Positions 33,459 to 48,000 of a DNA stretch of 64,000 nt are shown piece by piece. How positions within the stretch are numbered: position 1 is the first letter of the stretch; each line of letters begins with the position of its first letter. The DNA comes from Synchiropus splendidus. Its lineage: Eukaryota > Chordata > Actinopteri > Syngnathiformes > Callionymidae. The notes beneath the pieces were generated by a model that saw only the letters and a list, made by a program, of their open reading frames with translations, did not search any database and was not told where the DNA came from. The DNA lies in the NCBI RefSeq assembly GCF_027744825.2, contig NW_026527054.1:1798001-1862000 (forward strand), read 5' to 3'. The translations under genes and the position numbers were made by a program.

Positions 33459-35650
33459 GAAAGACCCTTTCTGCTATAGTGGAAGGTGAAAATTTCATTT
33501 TCTGAACCTTCCCTGCAAAGTTATGGCACAATGCGTGAAACGCGTTTTCAGCCTGAGATAAGGTCGATTCCGGAACGCCAAACATAAAAATGTTGATAAC
33601 TTTGGAAAAACACTTCAGACAGCTTACATTTGATGTGCAACTACTGGAAAGACCCTTTCTGCTATAGTGGGAGGTGAACATTTCATGTTCTGAAGCTTCC
33701 CTGCAAAGTTATGGCAGAATGCGTAAAACGCGTTTTCAGCCTAAGATAAGGTCGATTCCGGAACACCAAACATAAAAATATTGATAACTTTGGAAAAACA
33801 CTTCAGACAGCTTAGATTTGATGTGCAACTACTAGAAAGACCCTTTCTGCTATAGCGGGAGGTGAAAATTTCATGTTCTGAAGCTTTCCTGCAAAGTTAT
33901 GGCACAATGCGTAAAACGCGTTTTCAGCCTGAGATAAGGTTGATTCCGGAACGCCAAACATAAGAATGTTGATAACTTTGGAAAAACACAGCAGACAGCT
34001 TAGATTTCATGTGCAACTACTAGAAAGACCCTTTCTGCTATAGTGGGAGCTGAAAATTTCATGTTCTGAAGCTTCCCTGCAAAGTTATGGCACAATGCAG
34101 AAAAGGCGTTTTCAGCCTGAGATAAGGTGGGTTCCGGAACGCCAAACATAAAAATGTTGATAATTTAGGAAAAACACTTCAGACAGCTTAGATTTGATGT
34201 GCAACTACTAGAAAGACCCTTTCTGCTATAGTAGGAGGTGAACATTTCATGTTCTGAAGCTTCCCTGAGAAGTTATGGCACAATGCAGAAAACGCGTTTT
34301 CAGCCTGAGACAAGGTGGTTTCCGAACGCCAAACGTAAAAATGTTGATAACTTTGGAACAACACTTCAGACAGCTTAGATTTAATGTGCAACTACTAGAA
34401 AGACCCTTTCTGCTATAGTGGGAGGTGAAAATTTCATTTTCTGAACCTTCCCTGCAAAGTTATGGCACAATGCGTGAAATGCGTTTTCAGCCTGAGATAA
34501 GGTCGATTCCGGAACGCCAAACATAAAAATGTTGATAACTTTGGAAAAACACTTCAGACAGCTTACATTTGATGTGCAACTACTAGAAAGACCCTTTCTG
34601 CTATAGTGGGAGGTGAACATTTCATGTTCTGAAGCTTCCCTGCAAAGTTATGGCACAATGCGTAAAACGCGTTTTCAGCCTAAGATAAGGTCGATTCCGG
34701 AACACCAAACATAAAAATATTGATAACTTTGGAAAAACACTTCAGACAGCTTAGATTTGATGTGCAACTACTAGAAAGACCCTCTCTGCTATAGTGGGAG
34801 TTGAAAATTTCATGTTCTGAAGCTTCCTGCAAAGTTATGGCACAATGCGTAAAACGCGTTTTCAGCCTGAGATAAGGTTGATTCCGGAACGCCAAACATA
34901 AGAATGTTGATAACTTTGGAAAAACACATCAGACAGCTTAGATTTCATGTGCAACTACTAGAAAGACCCTTTCTGCTATAGTGGGAGCTGAAAATTTCAT
35001 GTTCTGAAGCTTCCCTGCAAAGTTATGGCACAATGCAGAAAACGCGTTTTCAGCCTGAGATAAGGTGGGTTCCGGAACGCCAAACATAAAAATGTTGATA
35101 ATTTAGGAATAACACTTCAGACAGCTTAGATTTGATGTGCAACTACTAGAAAGACCCTTTCTGCTATAGTAGGAGGTGAACATTTCATGTTCTGAAGCTT
35201 CCCTGAGAAGTTATGGCACAATGCAGAAAACGCGTTTTCAGCCTGAGACAAGGTGGTTTCCGAACGCCAAACGTAAAAATGTTGATAACTTTGGAACAAC
35301 ACTTCAGACAGCTTAGATTTAATGTGCAACTACTAGAAAGACCCTTTCTGCTATAGTGGGAGGTGAAAATTTCATTTTCTGAACCTTCCCTGCAAAGTTA
35401 TGGCACAATGCGTGAAACGCGTTTTCAGCCTGAGATAAGGTCGATTCCGGAACGCCAAACATAAAAATGTTGATAACTTTGGAAAAACACTTCAGACAGC
35501 TTACATTTGATGTGCAACTACTAGAAAGACCCTTTCTGCTATAGTGGGAGTTGAAAATTTCATGTTCTGAAGCTTTCCTGCAAAGTTATGGCACAATGCG
35601 TAAAACGCGTTTTCAGCCTGAGATAAGGTTGATTCCGGAACGCCAAACAT
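32345..35650 (+). repeat. Run of 939-bp pentamers at the right of block III
   Basis: The monomer with TAGTAGGAGGTGAACATT recurs at 939, 939 and 938 bp intervals. Monomers tagged by GAAACGCCAAACGTAAAA-type ends and by TCATTTTCTGAACC recur with it. The pentamer also occurs as a pair at 22,914-24,060 in copy 1. The later repeats degrade slightly: a single-base shortening near 34,825 (GAAGCTTCCTGC), and a change from TTCGAAAGG-like to TAGAAAG variants. This is a local expansion of a module already present in the 25-mer. Confidence 0.85.
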
Positions 35651-36119
35651 AAGAATGTTGATAACTTTGGAAAAACACATCAGACAGCTTAGATTTGATG
35701 TGCAACTACTAGAAAGACCCTTTCTGCTATAGTGGGAGGTGAAAATTTCATGTTCTGGAGCTTCCCTGCAAAGTTATGGCAGAATGCGTAAATCGTGTTT
35801 TCAGCCTGAGATAAGGTCGATTCCGGAACGGCAAACATAAAAATGTTGATAACTCAGGAAAAACTCTACAGACAGCTTAGATTTGACGTGCAACTACTAG
35901 AAAGACCCATTCTGCTGTAGTGGGAGGTGAAAATTTCATGTTCTGAAGATTCCTTGCAAAGTTATGGCACAATGCAGGAAACGCGTTTTCAGCCTGAGAT
36001 AAGTTGGGTTCCGGAACGCCAAACATAAAAATGTTGATAATTTAGGAAAAACACTTCAGACAGCTTAGATTTGATGTGCAACTACTAGAAAGACCCATTC
36101 TGCTGTAGTGGGAGGTGAA
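35650..36119 (+). repeat. Junction monomers between blocks III and IV
   Basis: About two and a half monomers link the pentamer run to the 71-mer. The stretch at about 35,838-35,990, with ACTCAGGAAAAACTC, TTTGACGTGC and CCCATTCTGCTGTAG, matches the block III monomer near 22,320-22,470. It is followed by a chimeric monomer near 36,065-36,120 that combines CCCATTCTGCTGTAG with TCATTTTCTGAACC. Nothing other than satellite is present. Confidence 0.65.
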
Positions 36120-38675
36120 AATTTCATTTTCTGAACCTTCCCTGCAAAGTTATGGCACAATGCGTGAAACGCGTTTTCAGCCTGAGATAAGGTCGATTCC
36201 AGAACGCCAAACATAAAAATGTTGATAACTTTGGAAAAACACTTCAGACAGCTTACATTTGATGTGCAACTACTAGAAAGACCCTTTCTGCTATAGTGGG
36301 AGGTGAACATTTCATGTTCTGAAGCTTCCCTGCAAAGTTATGGCACAATGCGTAAAACGCGTTTTCAGCCTAAGATAAGGTCGATTTAGGAACACCAAAC
36401 ATAAAAATGTTGAAAACTTTCGAAAAACACTTCAGACAGCTTAGATTTGATGTGCAACTACTAGAAAGACCCTTTCTGCTATAGTGGGAGGTGAACATTT
36501 CATGTTCTGAAGCTTCCCTGAGAAGTTAAGGCACAATGCAGAAAACGCGTTTTCAGCATGAGACAAGGTGGTTTCCGAAACGCCAAACGTAAAAATGTTG
36601 ATAACTTTGGAACAACACTTCAGACAGCTTAGATTTAATGTGCAACTACTAGAAATGCCCTTTCTGCTATAGTGGGAGGTGAACATTTCATTTTCTGAAC
36701 CTTCCCTGCAAAGTTATGGCACAATGCGTAAAACACGTTTTCAACCTAAGATAAGGTCGATTCCGGAACGCCAAACATAAAAATGTTGATAACTTTTGAA
36801 AAACACATCAGACAGCTTAGATTTGATCTGCAACTACTAGAAAGAGCCTTTCTGCTATAGTGGGAGGTTAAATTTTCATGTTCGGAAGCTTCCATGCAAA
36901 GTTATGGCACAATGCAGACAACGCGTTTTCAGCCTGAGATAAGGTCGATTCTGAAACGCCAAACAAAAAAACGTTGATAACTTTGGAAAAACACTTCAGA
37001 CAGCTTAGATTTGATGTGAAACTACTAGAAAGACCCTTTCTGCTATTGTGGGAGGTGACAATTTCATGTTCTGAAGCTTCCCTGCAAAGTTATGGCACAA
37101 TGCAGAAAACGCGTTTTCAGCCTGAAATAAGGTCGATTCAGGAACGCCAAACGTAAAAATGTTGATAAATTTGGAAAAACATTTCAGACAGCTTAGATTT
37201 GATGTGCAACTACCAGAATGAGCCTTTCTGCTATAGTGGGAGGTTAAAATTTCATGTTCGGAAGCTTCCATGCAAAGTTATGGCACAATGCAGACAACGC
37301 GTTTTCAGCCTGACATAAGGTCGATTCCGGAACGCCAAACATAAAAATGTTGATAACTTTGGAAAAACACTTCAGACAGCTTAGATTTGAGGTGCAACTA
37401 CTAGAAAGACCCTTTCTGATATAGTGGATGGTGAAAATTCAAGGTCCTGAAGCTTCCCTGCAAAGTTATGGCACAATACGTAAAACGCGTTTTCAGCCTG
37501 AGATGAGGTCGATTCCGGAACGCCAAACATAAAAATGTTCATAACTTTGGAAAAACACTTCAGACAGCTTAGATTTGATGTGCAACTACTAGAAAGACCT
37601 TTTCTGCTATAATGTTAGGTGAACATTTGATGTTCTGAATCTTCCCTGAAAAGTTATGGCACAATGCGTAAAACGCGTTTTCAGCCAGAGATAAGGTCGA
37701 TTCCGGAACGCCAAACATAAAAATGTTGATAACTTTGGAAAAACACTTCAGACAGCTTAGATTTGATGTGCAACTACTAGAAAGACCCTTTCTGCTATAG
37801 TGGGAGGTGAACATTTCATGTTCGGAAGCTTCCATGCCAAGTTATGGCACAAAGCGTAAAAAGCATTTTCAGCCTGAGATAAGGTCGATTCCGGAACGAC
37901 AAACATAAAAATGTTGATAACTTTCGAAAAACACTTCAGACAGCTTAGATTTGATGTGCAACTACTAGAAAGACCCTTTCTGCTATAGTGTGAGGTCAAA
38001 ATTTCATGTTCTGAAGCTTCCCTGGAAAGTTATGGGACAATGCAGAAAACAATTTTTCATCCTGAGATACGGTCGATTCTGTAACGCCAAACATTAAAAT
38101 GTTGATAACTTTCGAAAAACACTTCAGACAGCTTAGATTTGATGTGCAACTACTAGAAAGACCCTTTCTGCTATAGTGGGAGGTGAACATTTCATGTTCT
38201 GAAGCTTCCCTGCAAAGTTATGGCACAATGCAGACAACGCGTTTTCAGCTTGAGATAAGGTGGGTTTCGGAACGCCAAACATAAAAATGTTGATAACTTT
38301 CGAAAAACACTTCAGGCAGCTTAGATTTGATGTGCAACTACTAGAAAGACCGTTTCTGCTATAGTGGGAGGTGAAAATTTCATGTTCTAAAGGTTCCCTG
38401 CAAAGTTATGGCACAATGCGTAAAACGCGTTTTTAGCCTAAGATAAGGTCGATTCCGGAACGCCAAACATAAAAATGTTGATAACTTTGGAAAAACACTT
38501 CAGACAGCTTAGATTTGATGCGCAACTACTAGAAAGAACCTTTCTGCTATAGTGGGAGGTCAAAATTTCATGTTCTGAAGCATCCCTGGAAAGTTATGGG
38601 ACAATGCAGAAAATGCATTTTCATCCAGAGATAAGGTAGATCCAGAACGCCACACATAAAAATGTTGATAACTTT

Positions 38676-39614
38676 CAAAAAACACTTCAGACAGCTTAGA
38701 TTTGATGTGCAACTACTAGAAAGACCCTTTCTGCTATACTGGAAGGTTAAAATTTCATGTTCTGAAGCTTCCCTGCAAAGTTATGGCACAATGCAGAAAA
38801 CGCGTTTTCAACCTGAGATAAGGTGGGTTCCGGAACGCCACACATAAAAATGTTGATAACTTTGGAAAAACACTTCAGACAGCTTAGATTTGATGTGCAA
38901 CTACTAGAAAGACCCTTTCTGCTACAGTGGGAGGTGAACATTTCATGTTCTGAAGCTTCCCTGAGAAGTTATGGCACAATGCAGAAAACGCGTTTTCAGC
39001 CTGAGATAAGGTCGATTCCGGAACGCCATACATAAAAATGTTGATAACTTTGGAAAAACACATCAGACAGCTTAGATTTGATGTGCAACTACTAGAAAAA
39101 CCCTTTCTGCTATAGTGGGAGGTGAAAATTTCATGTTCTGAACTTTCCCTGAGAAGCTATGGCACAATGCAGAAAAAGCGCTTTCAGCCTGAGATAAGGT
39201 GGGTTCCTGAACGCCAATCGTAAAAATGTTGATTACTTTGGAACAACACTTCAGACAGCTTAGATTTGATGTGCAACTACTGGAAAGACCCTTTCTGCTA
39301 TTGTGGGAGGTCAAAATTTCATGTTCTAAAGGTTCCCTGCAAAGTTACGGCACAATGCGTAAAACGCTATTTCAGATTGAGATAAGGTCGATTCAGGAAC
39401 GCCAAACTTAAAATGTTGATAACTTTGGAAAAACACTTCAGACAGCTTAGATTTGATGTGCAACTACTAGAAAGACCCTTTCTGCTATAGTGGGAGGTCA
39501 AAATTCCATGTTCTGAAGCTTCCATGCAAAGTTATGGCACAATGCAGACAACGCATATTCATCCTGAGATAAGGTCGATTCCGGAATGCCAAACAAAAAA
39601 ATGTTGATAACTTT
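38676..39614 (+). repeat. Five-monomer segment present only in copy 1 of block IV
   Basis: Copy 2 passes directly from the equivalent of 38,675 to the equivalent of 39,615 at about 52,000-52,022. The join lies inside the shared stretch CATAAAAATGTTGATAACTTT, and the joined monomer carries CCAGAACGCCACACAT on its left and TTTGCTGTGCAACT on its right. The 939-bp difference is five monomers less one base. I read it as a deletion in copy 2 by in-register exchange, though gain in copy 1 is not excluded. Confidence 0.82.
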
Positions 39615-42600
39615 CGAAAAACACTTCAGACAGCTTAGATTTGCTGTGCAACTACTAGAAAGACCCTTTCTGCTATAGTGGGAGGTCAAAATTTGATGTT
39701 CTGAAGCTTCCTTGCAAAGTTATGGCACAATGCAGAAAATGCGTTTTCAGACTGAGATAATGTCGATTCCGGAACGCCAAACATAAAAATGTTGATAACT
39801 TTGGAAAAACACTTCAGACAGCTTAGATTTGATGTGCAACTACTAGAAAGACCCTTTCTGCTATAGTGGGAGGTTAAAATTTCATGTTCGGAAGCTTCCA
39901 TGCAAAGTTATGTCACAATGCAGACAATGCGTTTTCAGCCTGAGATAAGGTCGATTCTGGAACGCCAAACATAAAAATGTTGATAACGTTCGAAAAACAC
40001 TTCAGACAGCTGAGATTTGACGTCCAACTACTAGAAAGAACCTTTCTGCTATAGTGGGAGGTCAAAATTTCATGTTCTGAAGCTTCCCTGGAAAGTTATG
40101 GCACAATGCCGAAAACGCATTTTCAGTCTGAGATAAGGTCGATTCCGGGACGCCAAACATAAAAATGTTGATAACTTTCGAAAAACACTTCAGACATCTT
40201 AGATTTGATGTTCAACTACTAGAAGGACCCTTTCTGCTATAGTGGGAGGTTAAAATTTCATGTTCTGAATCTTCCCTGCAAAGTTATGGCACAATGCAGA
40301 AAACGCGTTTTCAGCCTGAGATAAGGTGGGTTCCGGAACGCCAAGCGTAAAAATGTTGATAACTTTGGAACAACACTTCAGACAGCTTAGATTTGATGTG
40401 CAACTACTAGAAAGACCCTTTCTGCTATAGTGGGAGGTGAACATTTCATGTTCTGAAGCTTCCCTGAGAAGTTATGGCACAATGCAGAAAACGCGTTTTC
40501 AGCCTGAGATAAGGTGGTTTCCAAATCGCCAAAGGTAAAAATGTTGATTACTTTGGAACAACACTTCTGACAGCTTAGATTTAATGTGCAACTACTAGAA
40601 AGACCCTTTCTGCTATAGTGGGAGGTCAAAATTTCATGTTCTGAAGCTTCCCATGGAAAGTTATGGGACAATTCAGAAAACGATTTTTCATCCTCAGATA
40701 AGGTCGATTACAGAACGCGAAACATAAAAATGTTCATAACTTTCGAAAAACACTTCAGACAGCTTAGATTTGATGTGCAACTACTAGAAACACCCTTTCT
40801 GGTATAGTGGGACGTGAAAATTTCATGTGCTGAAGCTTCCCTGCAAAGTTATGCCACAATGCAGAAAACGCGTTTTCAGCTTGTGATAAGATGGGTTCCA
40901 GAACGCCAAACATAAAAATGTTGATAACTTTCGAATAACATTTTAGACAGCTTAGATTTGATGTTCAAATACAAGAAAGACCCTTTCTGCTATAGTGGGA
41001 GGTTAAAATTTCATGTTCGAAAGCTTCCATGCAAAGTTATGGCACAATGCCGAAAACGCATTTTCAGTCTGAGATAAGGTCGATTCCGGGACGCCAAACA
41101 TAAAAATGTTGATAACTTTCGAAAAACACTTCAGACAGCTTAGATTTGATGTGCATCTACTAGAAAGACCCATTCTGCTATAGTGGGACCTGAAAATTTC
41201 ATGTTCTGAAGCTTCCCTGCAAAGTTATGGCACAATGCAGAAAACGCTTTTTCAGCTTGTGATAACGTGGGTTCCGGAACGCCAAACATAAAAATGTTGA
41301 TAACTTTCGAAAAACACTTCAGACAGCTTAGATTTGATGTGCAAATACTAGAAAGACCCTTTCTGCTATAGTGGGACGTGAAAATTTCATGTTCTGAAGC
41401 TTCCATGCAAAGTTATGGCACAATGCAGACAACGCGTTTTCATCTTGAGATAAGGTCGATTCTGGAACGCCAAACGTAAAAATGTTGATAAATTTGGAAA
41501 AACATTTCAGACAGCTTAGATTTGATGTGCAACTACTAGAAAGACCCTTTCTGCTGTAGTGGGAGGTGAAAATTTCATGTTCTGAAGATTCCTTGCAAAG
41601 TTATGGCACAATGCAGGAAACGCGTTTTCAGCCTGAGATAAGGTCGATTCAGGAACACCAAACATAAAAATGTTGAAAACTTTCGAAAAACACATCAGAC
41701 AGCTTAGATTTGAGGTGCAACTACTAGAAAGACCCTTTCTGGTATAGTGGGAGGTGAAAATTTCGTGTTCGGAAGCTTCCCTGCAAAGTTATGGGACAAT
41801 GCAGAAAACGATTTTTCATCCTGAGATAAGGTCGATTCCGGAACGCCAAACATAAAAATGTTGATAACTTTCGAAAAACACTTCAGACAGCTTAGATTTC
41901 ATGCGCAACTACTAGAAAGACCCTTTCTGCTATAGTGGGAGCTGAAAATTTCATGTTCTGAAGCTTCCCTGCAAAGTTATGGCACAATGCAGAAAACGCG
42001 TTTTCAGCCTGAGATAAGGTGGGTTCCGGAACGCCAAACATAAAAATGTTGATAACTTTGGAAAAACACTTCAGACAGCTTAGATTTGAAGTGCAACTAC
42101 GAGAAAGACGCTTTCTGCTATAGTGGGAGGTGAAAATTTCATGTTCTGAAGCTTCCCTGCAAAGTTATGGCACAATGCCGAAAACGCGTTTTCAGCCTGA
42201 GATAAGGTGGGTTCCGGAACGCCAAACATAAAAATGTTGATAATTTTGGAAAAACACTTCAGACAGCTTAGATTTGATGTGCAACTACTAGAAAGACCCT
42301 TTCTGCTATAGTAGGAGGTGAACATTTCATGTTCTGAAGCTTCCCTGAGAAGTTATGGCACAATGCAGAAAACGCGTTTTCAGCCTGAGACAAAGTGGTT
42401 TCCGAAACGCCAAACGTAAAAATGTTGATAACTTTGGAACAACACTTCAGATAGCTTAGATTTAATGTGCAACTACTAGAAATACCCTTTCTGCTATAGT
42501 GGGAGGTGAAAATTTCATTTTCTGAACCTTCCCTGCAAAGTTATGGCACAATGCGTGAAACGCGTTTTCAGCCTGAGATAAGGTCGATTCCGGAACGCCA

Positions 42601-43925
42601 AACATAAAAATGTTGATAACTTTGGAAAAACACTTCAGACAGCTTACATTTGACGTGCAACTACTAGAAAGACCCTTTCTGCTATAGTGGGAGGTGAACA
42701 TTTCATGTTCTGAAGCTTCCCTGCAAAGTTATGGCACAATGCGTAAAACTCGTTTTCAGCCTAAGATAAGGTCGATTCCGGAACGCCAAACATAAAAATG
42801 TTGATAACTTTGGAAAAACACATCAGACAGCTTAGATTTGATCTGCAACTACTAGAAAGACCCTTTCTGCTATATTGGGAAGTTAAATTTTCATGTTCAG
42901 AAGCTTCCATGCAAAGTTATGGCACAATGCAGACAACGCGTTTTCAGCCTGAGATAAGGTCGATTCTGAAACGCCAAACGTAAAAATGTTGATAACTTTG
43001 GAAAAACATTTCAAACAGCTTAGATTTGATGTGCAACTACTAGAAAGACCCTTTCTGCTGTAGTGGGAGGTGAAAATTTCATTTTCTGAAGCTTCCCTGC
43101 AAAGTTATGGCACAATGCCGAAAACGCGTTTTCAGCCTGAGATAAGGTGGGTTCCGGAACGCCAAACATAAAAATGTTGATAACTTTGGAACAACACTTC
43201 AGACAGCTTAGATTTAATGTGCAACTACTAGAAATACCCTTTCTGCTATAGTGGGAGGTGAACATTTCATGTTCTGAAGCTTCCCTGCAAAGTTATGGCA
43301 CATTGCGTAAAACACATTTTCAGCCTAAGATAAGGTCGATTCCGGAACGCCAACCATAAAAATGTTGATAACTTTGGAAAAACACATCAGACAGCTTAGA
43401 TTTGATCTGCAACTACTAGAAAGACCCTTTCTGCTATAGTGGGAGGTTAAATTTTCATGTTCGGAAGCTTCCATGCAAAGTTATGGCACAATGCAGACAA
43501 CGCCTTTTCAGCCTGAGATAAGGTCGATTCTGGAACGCCAAACGTAAAAATGTTGATAACTTTGGAAAAACATTTCAGACAGCTTAGATTTGATGTGCAA
43601 CTACTAGAAAGACCCTTTCTGCTGTAGTGGGAGGTGAAAATTTCATGTTCTGAAGATTCCTTGCAAAGTTATGGCACAATGCAGGAAACACATTTTCAGC
43701 CTGAGATAAGGTCGATTCAGGAACACCAAACATAAAAATGTTGAAAACTTTCGAAAAACACATCAGACAGCTTAGATTTGAGGTGCAACTACTAGAAAGA
43801 CCCTTTCTGGTATAGTGGGAGGTGGAAATTTCATGTTCTGAAGCTTCCCTGCAAAGTTATGGGACAATGCAGAAAACGATTTTTCATCCTGAGATAAGGT
43901 CGATTCCGGAACGCCAAACATAAAA

Positions 43926-45053
43926 ATGTTGATAACTTTCGAAAAACACTTCAGACAGCTTAGATTTCATGTGCAACTACTAGAAAGACCCTTTCTGCTA
44001 TGGTGGGAGGTGAAAATTTCATGTTCTGAAGCTTCCCTGAGAAGTTATGGCACAATGCAGAAAACGCGTTTTCAGCATGAGACAAGGTGGTTTCCGAAAC
44101 GCCAAACGTAAAAATGTTGATAACTTTGGAACAACACTTCAGACAGCTTAGATTTAATGTGCAACTACTAGAAATACCCTTTCTGCTATAGTGGGAGGTG
44201 AAAATTTCATTTTCTGAACCTTCCCTGCAAAGTTATGGCACAATGCGTGAAACGCGTTTTCAGCCTGAGATAAGGTCGATTCCGGAACGCCAAACATAAA
44301 AATGTTGATAACTTTGGAAAAACACTTCAGACAGCTTACATTTGATGTGCAACTACTAGAAAGACCCTTTCTGCTATAGTGGGAGGTGAACATTTCATGT
44401 TCTGAAGCTTCCCTGCAAAGTTATGGGACAATGCAGAAAACGATTTTTCATCCTGAGATAAGGTCGATTCCGGAACGCCAAACATAAAAATGTTGATAAC
44501 TTTCGAAAAACACTTCAGACAGCTTAGATTTCATGTGCAACTACTAGAAAGACCCTTTCTGCTATGGTGGGAGGTGAAAATTTCATGTTCTGAAGCTTCC
44601 CTGAGAGGTTATGGCACAATGCAGAAAACGCGTTTTCAGCATGAGACAAGGTGGTTTCCGAAACGCCAAAGGTAAAAATGTTGATAACTTTGGAACAACA
44701 CTTCAGACAGCTTAGATTTAATGTGCAACTACTAGAAATACCCTTTCTGCTATAGTGGGAGGTGAAAATTTCATTTTCTGAACCTTCCCTGCAAAGTTAT
44801 GGCACAATGCGTGAAACGCGTTTTCAGCCTGAGATAAGGTCGATTCCGGAACGCCAAACATAAAAATGTTGATAACTTTGGAAAAACACTTCAGACAGCT
44901 TACATTTGATGTGCAACTACTAGAAAGACCCTTTCTGCTATAGTGGGAGGTGAACATTTCATGTTCTGAAGCTTCCCTGCAAAGTTATGGCACAATGCGT
45001 AAAACGCGTTTTCAGCCTAAGATAAGGTCGATTCCGGAACGCCAAACATAAAA
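43926..45053 (+). repeat. 564-bp trimer, tandem pair in block IV copy 1
   Basis: Three monomers, tagged by TTTCATGTGCAACT with GCTATGGTGGGAGG, then TCATTTTCTGAACC, then GCTTACATTTGATG, occur twice in direct tandem starting at 43,926 and 44,490. The copies differ by single bases, such as AAACGTAAAA against AAAGGTAAAA at the end of the first monomer. The same pair appears at 56,333/56,897 and 59,153/59,717. Confidence 0.85.
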
Positions 45054-48000
45054 ATGTTGATAACTTTGGAAAAACACATCAGACAGCTTAGATTTGATCT
45101 GCAACTACTAGAAAGACCCTTTCTGATATAGTGGGAGGTTAAATTTTCATGTTCTGAAGCTTCCATGCAAAGTTATGGCACAATGCAGACAACGCGTTTT
45201 CAGCCTGAGACAAGGTGGTTTCCGAAACGCCAAACGTAAAAGTGTTGATAACTTTGGAACAACACTTCAGACACCTTAGATTTGATGTGAAACTACTAGA
45301 AAGACCCTTTCTGCTATAGTGGGAGGTCAAAATTTGATGTTCTGAAGCTTCCTTGCAAAGTTATGGCACAATGCAGAAAATGCGTTTTCAGACTGAGATA
45401 AAGTCGATTCTGGAACGCCAAACATAAAAATGTTGATAACTTTGGAAAAACACTTCAGACAGCTTAGATTTGATGTGCAACTACTCGAAAGACCCCTTCT
45501 GCTGTAGTGGGAGGTGAAAATTTCATGTTCTGAAGATTCCCTGCAAAGTTATAGCACAATGCAGGAAACGCGTTTTCAGCCTGAGATAAGGTCGATTCAG
45601 GAACACCAACCATAAAAATGTTGAAAACTTTCGAAAAACACTTCAGACAGCTTAGATTTGATGTGCAACTACTAGAAAGACCCTTTCTGCTGTAGTGGGA
45701 GGTGAAAATTTCATGTTCTGAAGATTCCTTGCAAAGTTATGGCACAATGCAGGAAACGCGTTTTCAGGCTGAGATAAGGTGGGTTCCGGAACGCCAAACA
45801 TAAAAATGTTGATAACTTTGGAAAAACACTTCAGACAGCTTAGATTTGAAGTGCAACTACTAGAAAGACGCTTTCTGCTATAGTGGGAGGTGAAAATTTC
45901 ATGTTCTGAAGATTCCCTGCAAAGTTATGGCACAATGCCGAAAACGCGTTTTCAGCCTGAGATAAGGTGGGATCCGGAACGCCAAACATAAAAATGTTGA
46001 TAATTTTGGAAAAACACTTCAGACAGCTTAGATTTGATGTGCAACTACTAGAAAGACCCTTTCTGCTATAGTAGGAGGTGAACATTTCATGTTCTGAAGC
46101 TTCCCTGAGAAGTTATGGCACAATGCAGAAAACGCGTTTTCAGCCTGAGACAAGGTGGTTTCCGGAACGCCAAACGTAAAAATGTTGATAACTTTGGAAC
46201 AACACTTCAGATAGCTTAGATTTAATGTGCAAGTACTAGAAATACCCTTTCTGATATAGTGGGAGGTGAAAATGTCATTTTCTGAACCTTCCCTGCAAAG
46301 TTATGGCACAATGCGTGAAACGCGTTTTCAGCCTGAGATAAGGTCGATTCCGGAACGCCAAACATAAAAATGTTGATAACTTTGGAAAAACACTTCAGAC
46401 AGCTTACATTTGATGTGCAACTACTAGACAGACCCTTTCTGCTATAGTGGGAGGTGAACATTTCATGTTCTGAAGCTTCCCTGCAAAGTTATGGCACAAT
46501 GCGTAAAACGCGTTTTCAGCCTAAGATAAGGTCGATTCCGGAACGCCAAACATGAAAATGTTGATAACTTTGGACAAACACATCAGACAGCTTAGATTTG
46601 ATCTGCAACTACTAGAAAGACCCTTTCTGCTATATTGGGAGGTTAAATTTTCATGTTCAGAAGCTTCCATGCAAAGTTATGGCACAATGCAGACAACGCG
46701 TTTTCAGCCTGAGATAAGGTCGATTCTGAAACGCCAAACGTAAAAATGTTGATAACTTTGGAAAAACATTTCAGACAGCTTAGATTTGATGTGCAACTAC
46801 TAGAAAGACCCTTTCTGCTGTAGTGGGAGGTGAAAATTTCATTTTCTGAAGCTTCCCTGCAAAGTTATGGCATAATGCCGAAAACGCGTTTTCAGCCTGA
46901 GATAAGGTGGGTTCCGGAACGCCAAACATAAAAATGTTGATAATTTTGGAAAAACACTTCAGACAGCTTAGATTTGATGTGCAACTACTAGAAAGACCCT
47001 TTCTGCTATAGTGGTAGGTGAACATTTCATGTTCTGAAGCTTCCCTGAGAAGTTATGGCACAATGCAGAAAACGCGTTTCCAGCCTGAGACAAGGTGGTT
47101 TCCGAAACGCCAAACGTAAAAATGTTGATAACTTTGGAACAACACTTCAGACAGCTTAGATTTAATGTGCAACTACTAGAAATACCCTTTCTGCTATAGT
47201 GGGAGGTGAAAAATTCATTTTCTGAACCTTCCCTGCAAATTTATGGCACAATGCAGACAACGCGTTTTCAGCCTGAGATAAAGTCGATTCTGAAACGCCA
47301 AACGTAAAAATGTTGATAACTTTGGAAAAACATTTCAGATAGCTTAGATTGGATGTGCAACTACTAGAAAGACCCTTTCTGCTGTAGTGGGAGGTGAAAA
47401 TTTCATGTTCTGAAGATTCCCTGCAAAGTTATGGCACAATGCAGGAAACGCGTTTTCAGCCTGAGATAAGGTCGATTCCGGAACGCCAAACATAAAAATG
47501 TTGATAACTTTGGAAAAACACTTCAGACAGCTTAGATTTGATGCGCAACTACTAGAAAGAACCTTTCTGCTATAGTGGGAGGTCAAAATTTCATGTTCTG
47601 AAGCTTCCCTGGAAAGTTATGGGACAATGCAGAAAATGCATTTTCATTCAGAGATAAGGTAGATTCCAGAACGCCACACATAAAAATGTTGATAACTTTC
47701 AAAAAACACTTCAGACAGCTTAGATTTGATGTGCAACTACTAGAAAGACCCTTTCTGCTATACTGGGAGGTTAAAATTTCATGTTCTGAAGCTTCCCTGC
47801 AAAGTTATGGCACAACGCAGAAAACGCGTTTTCAACCTGAGATAAGGTGGGTTCCGGAACGCCAAACATAAAAATGTTGATAACTTTGGAAAAACACTTC
47901 AGACAGCTTAGATTTGATGTGCAAATACTAGAAAGACCCTTTCTGCTATAGTGGGACGTGAAAATTTCATGTTCTGAAGCTTCCATGCAAAGTTATGGCA

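Noticed and set aside
36065..36120. Transposon insertion at the boundary of blocks III and IV.
   Set aside because: The boundary is a chimeric monomer in normal phase, without target-site duplication, terminal repeats or foreign sequence.
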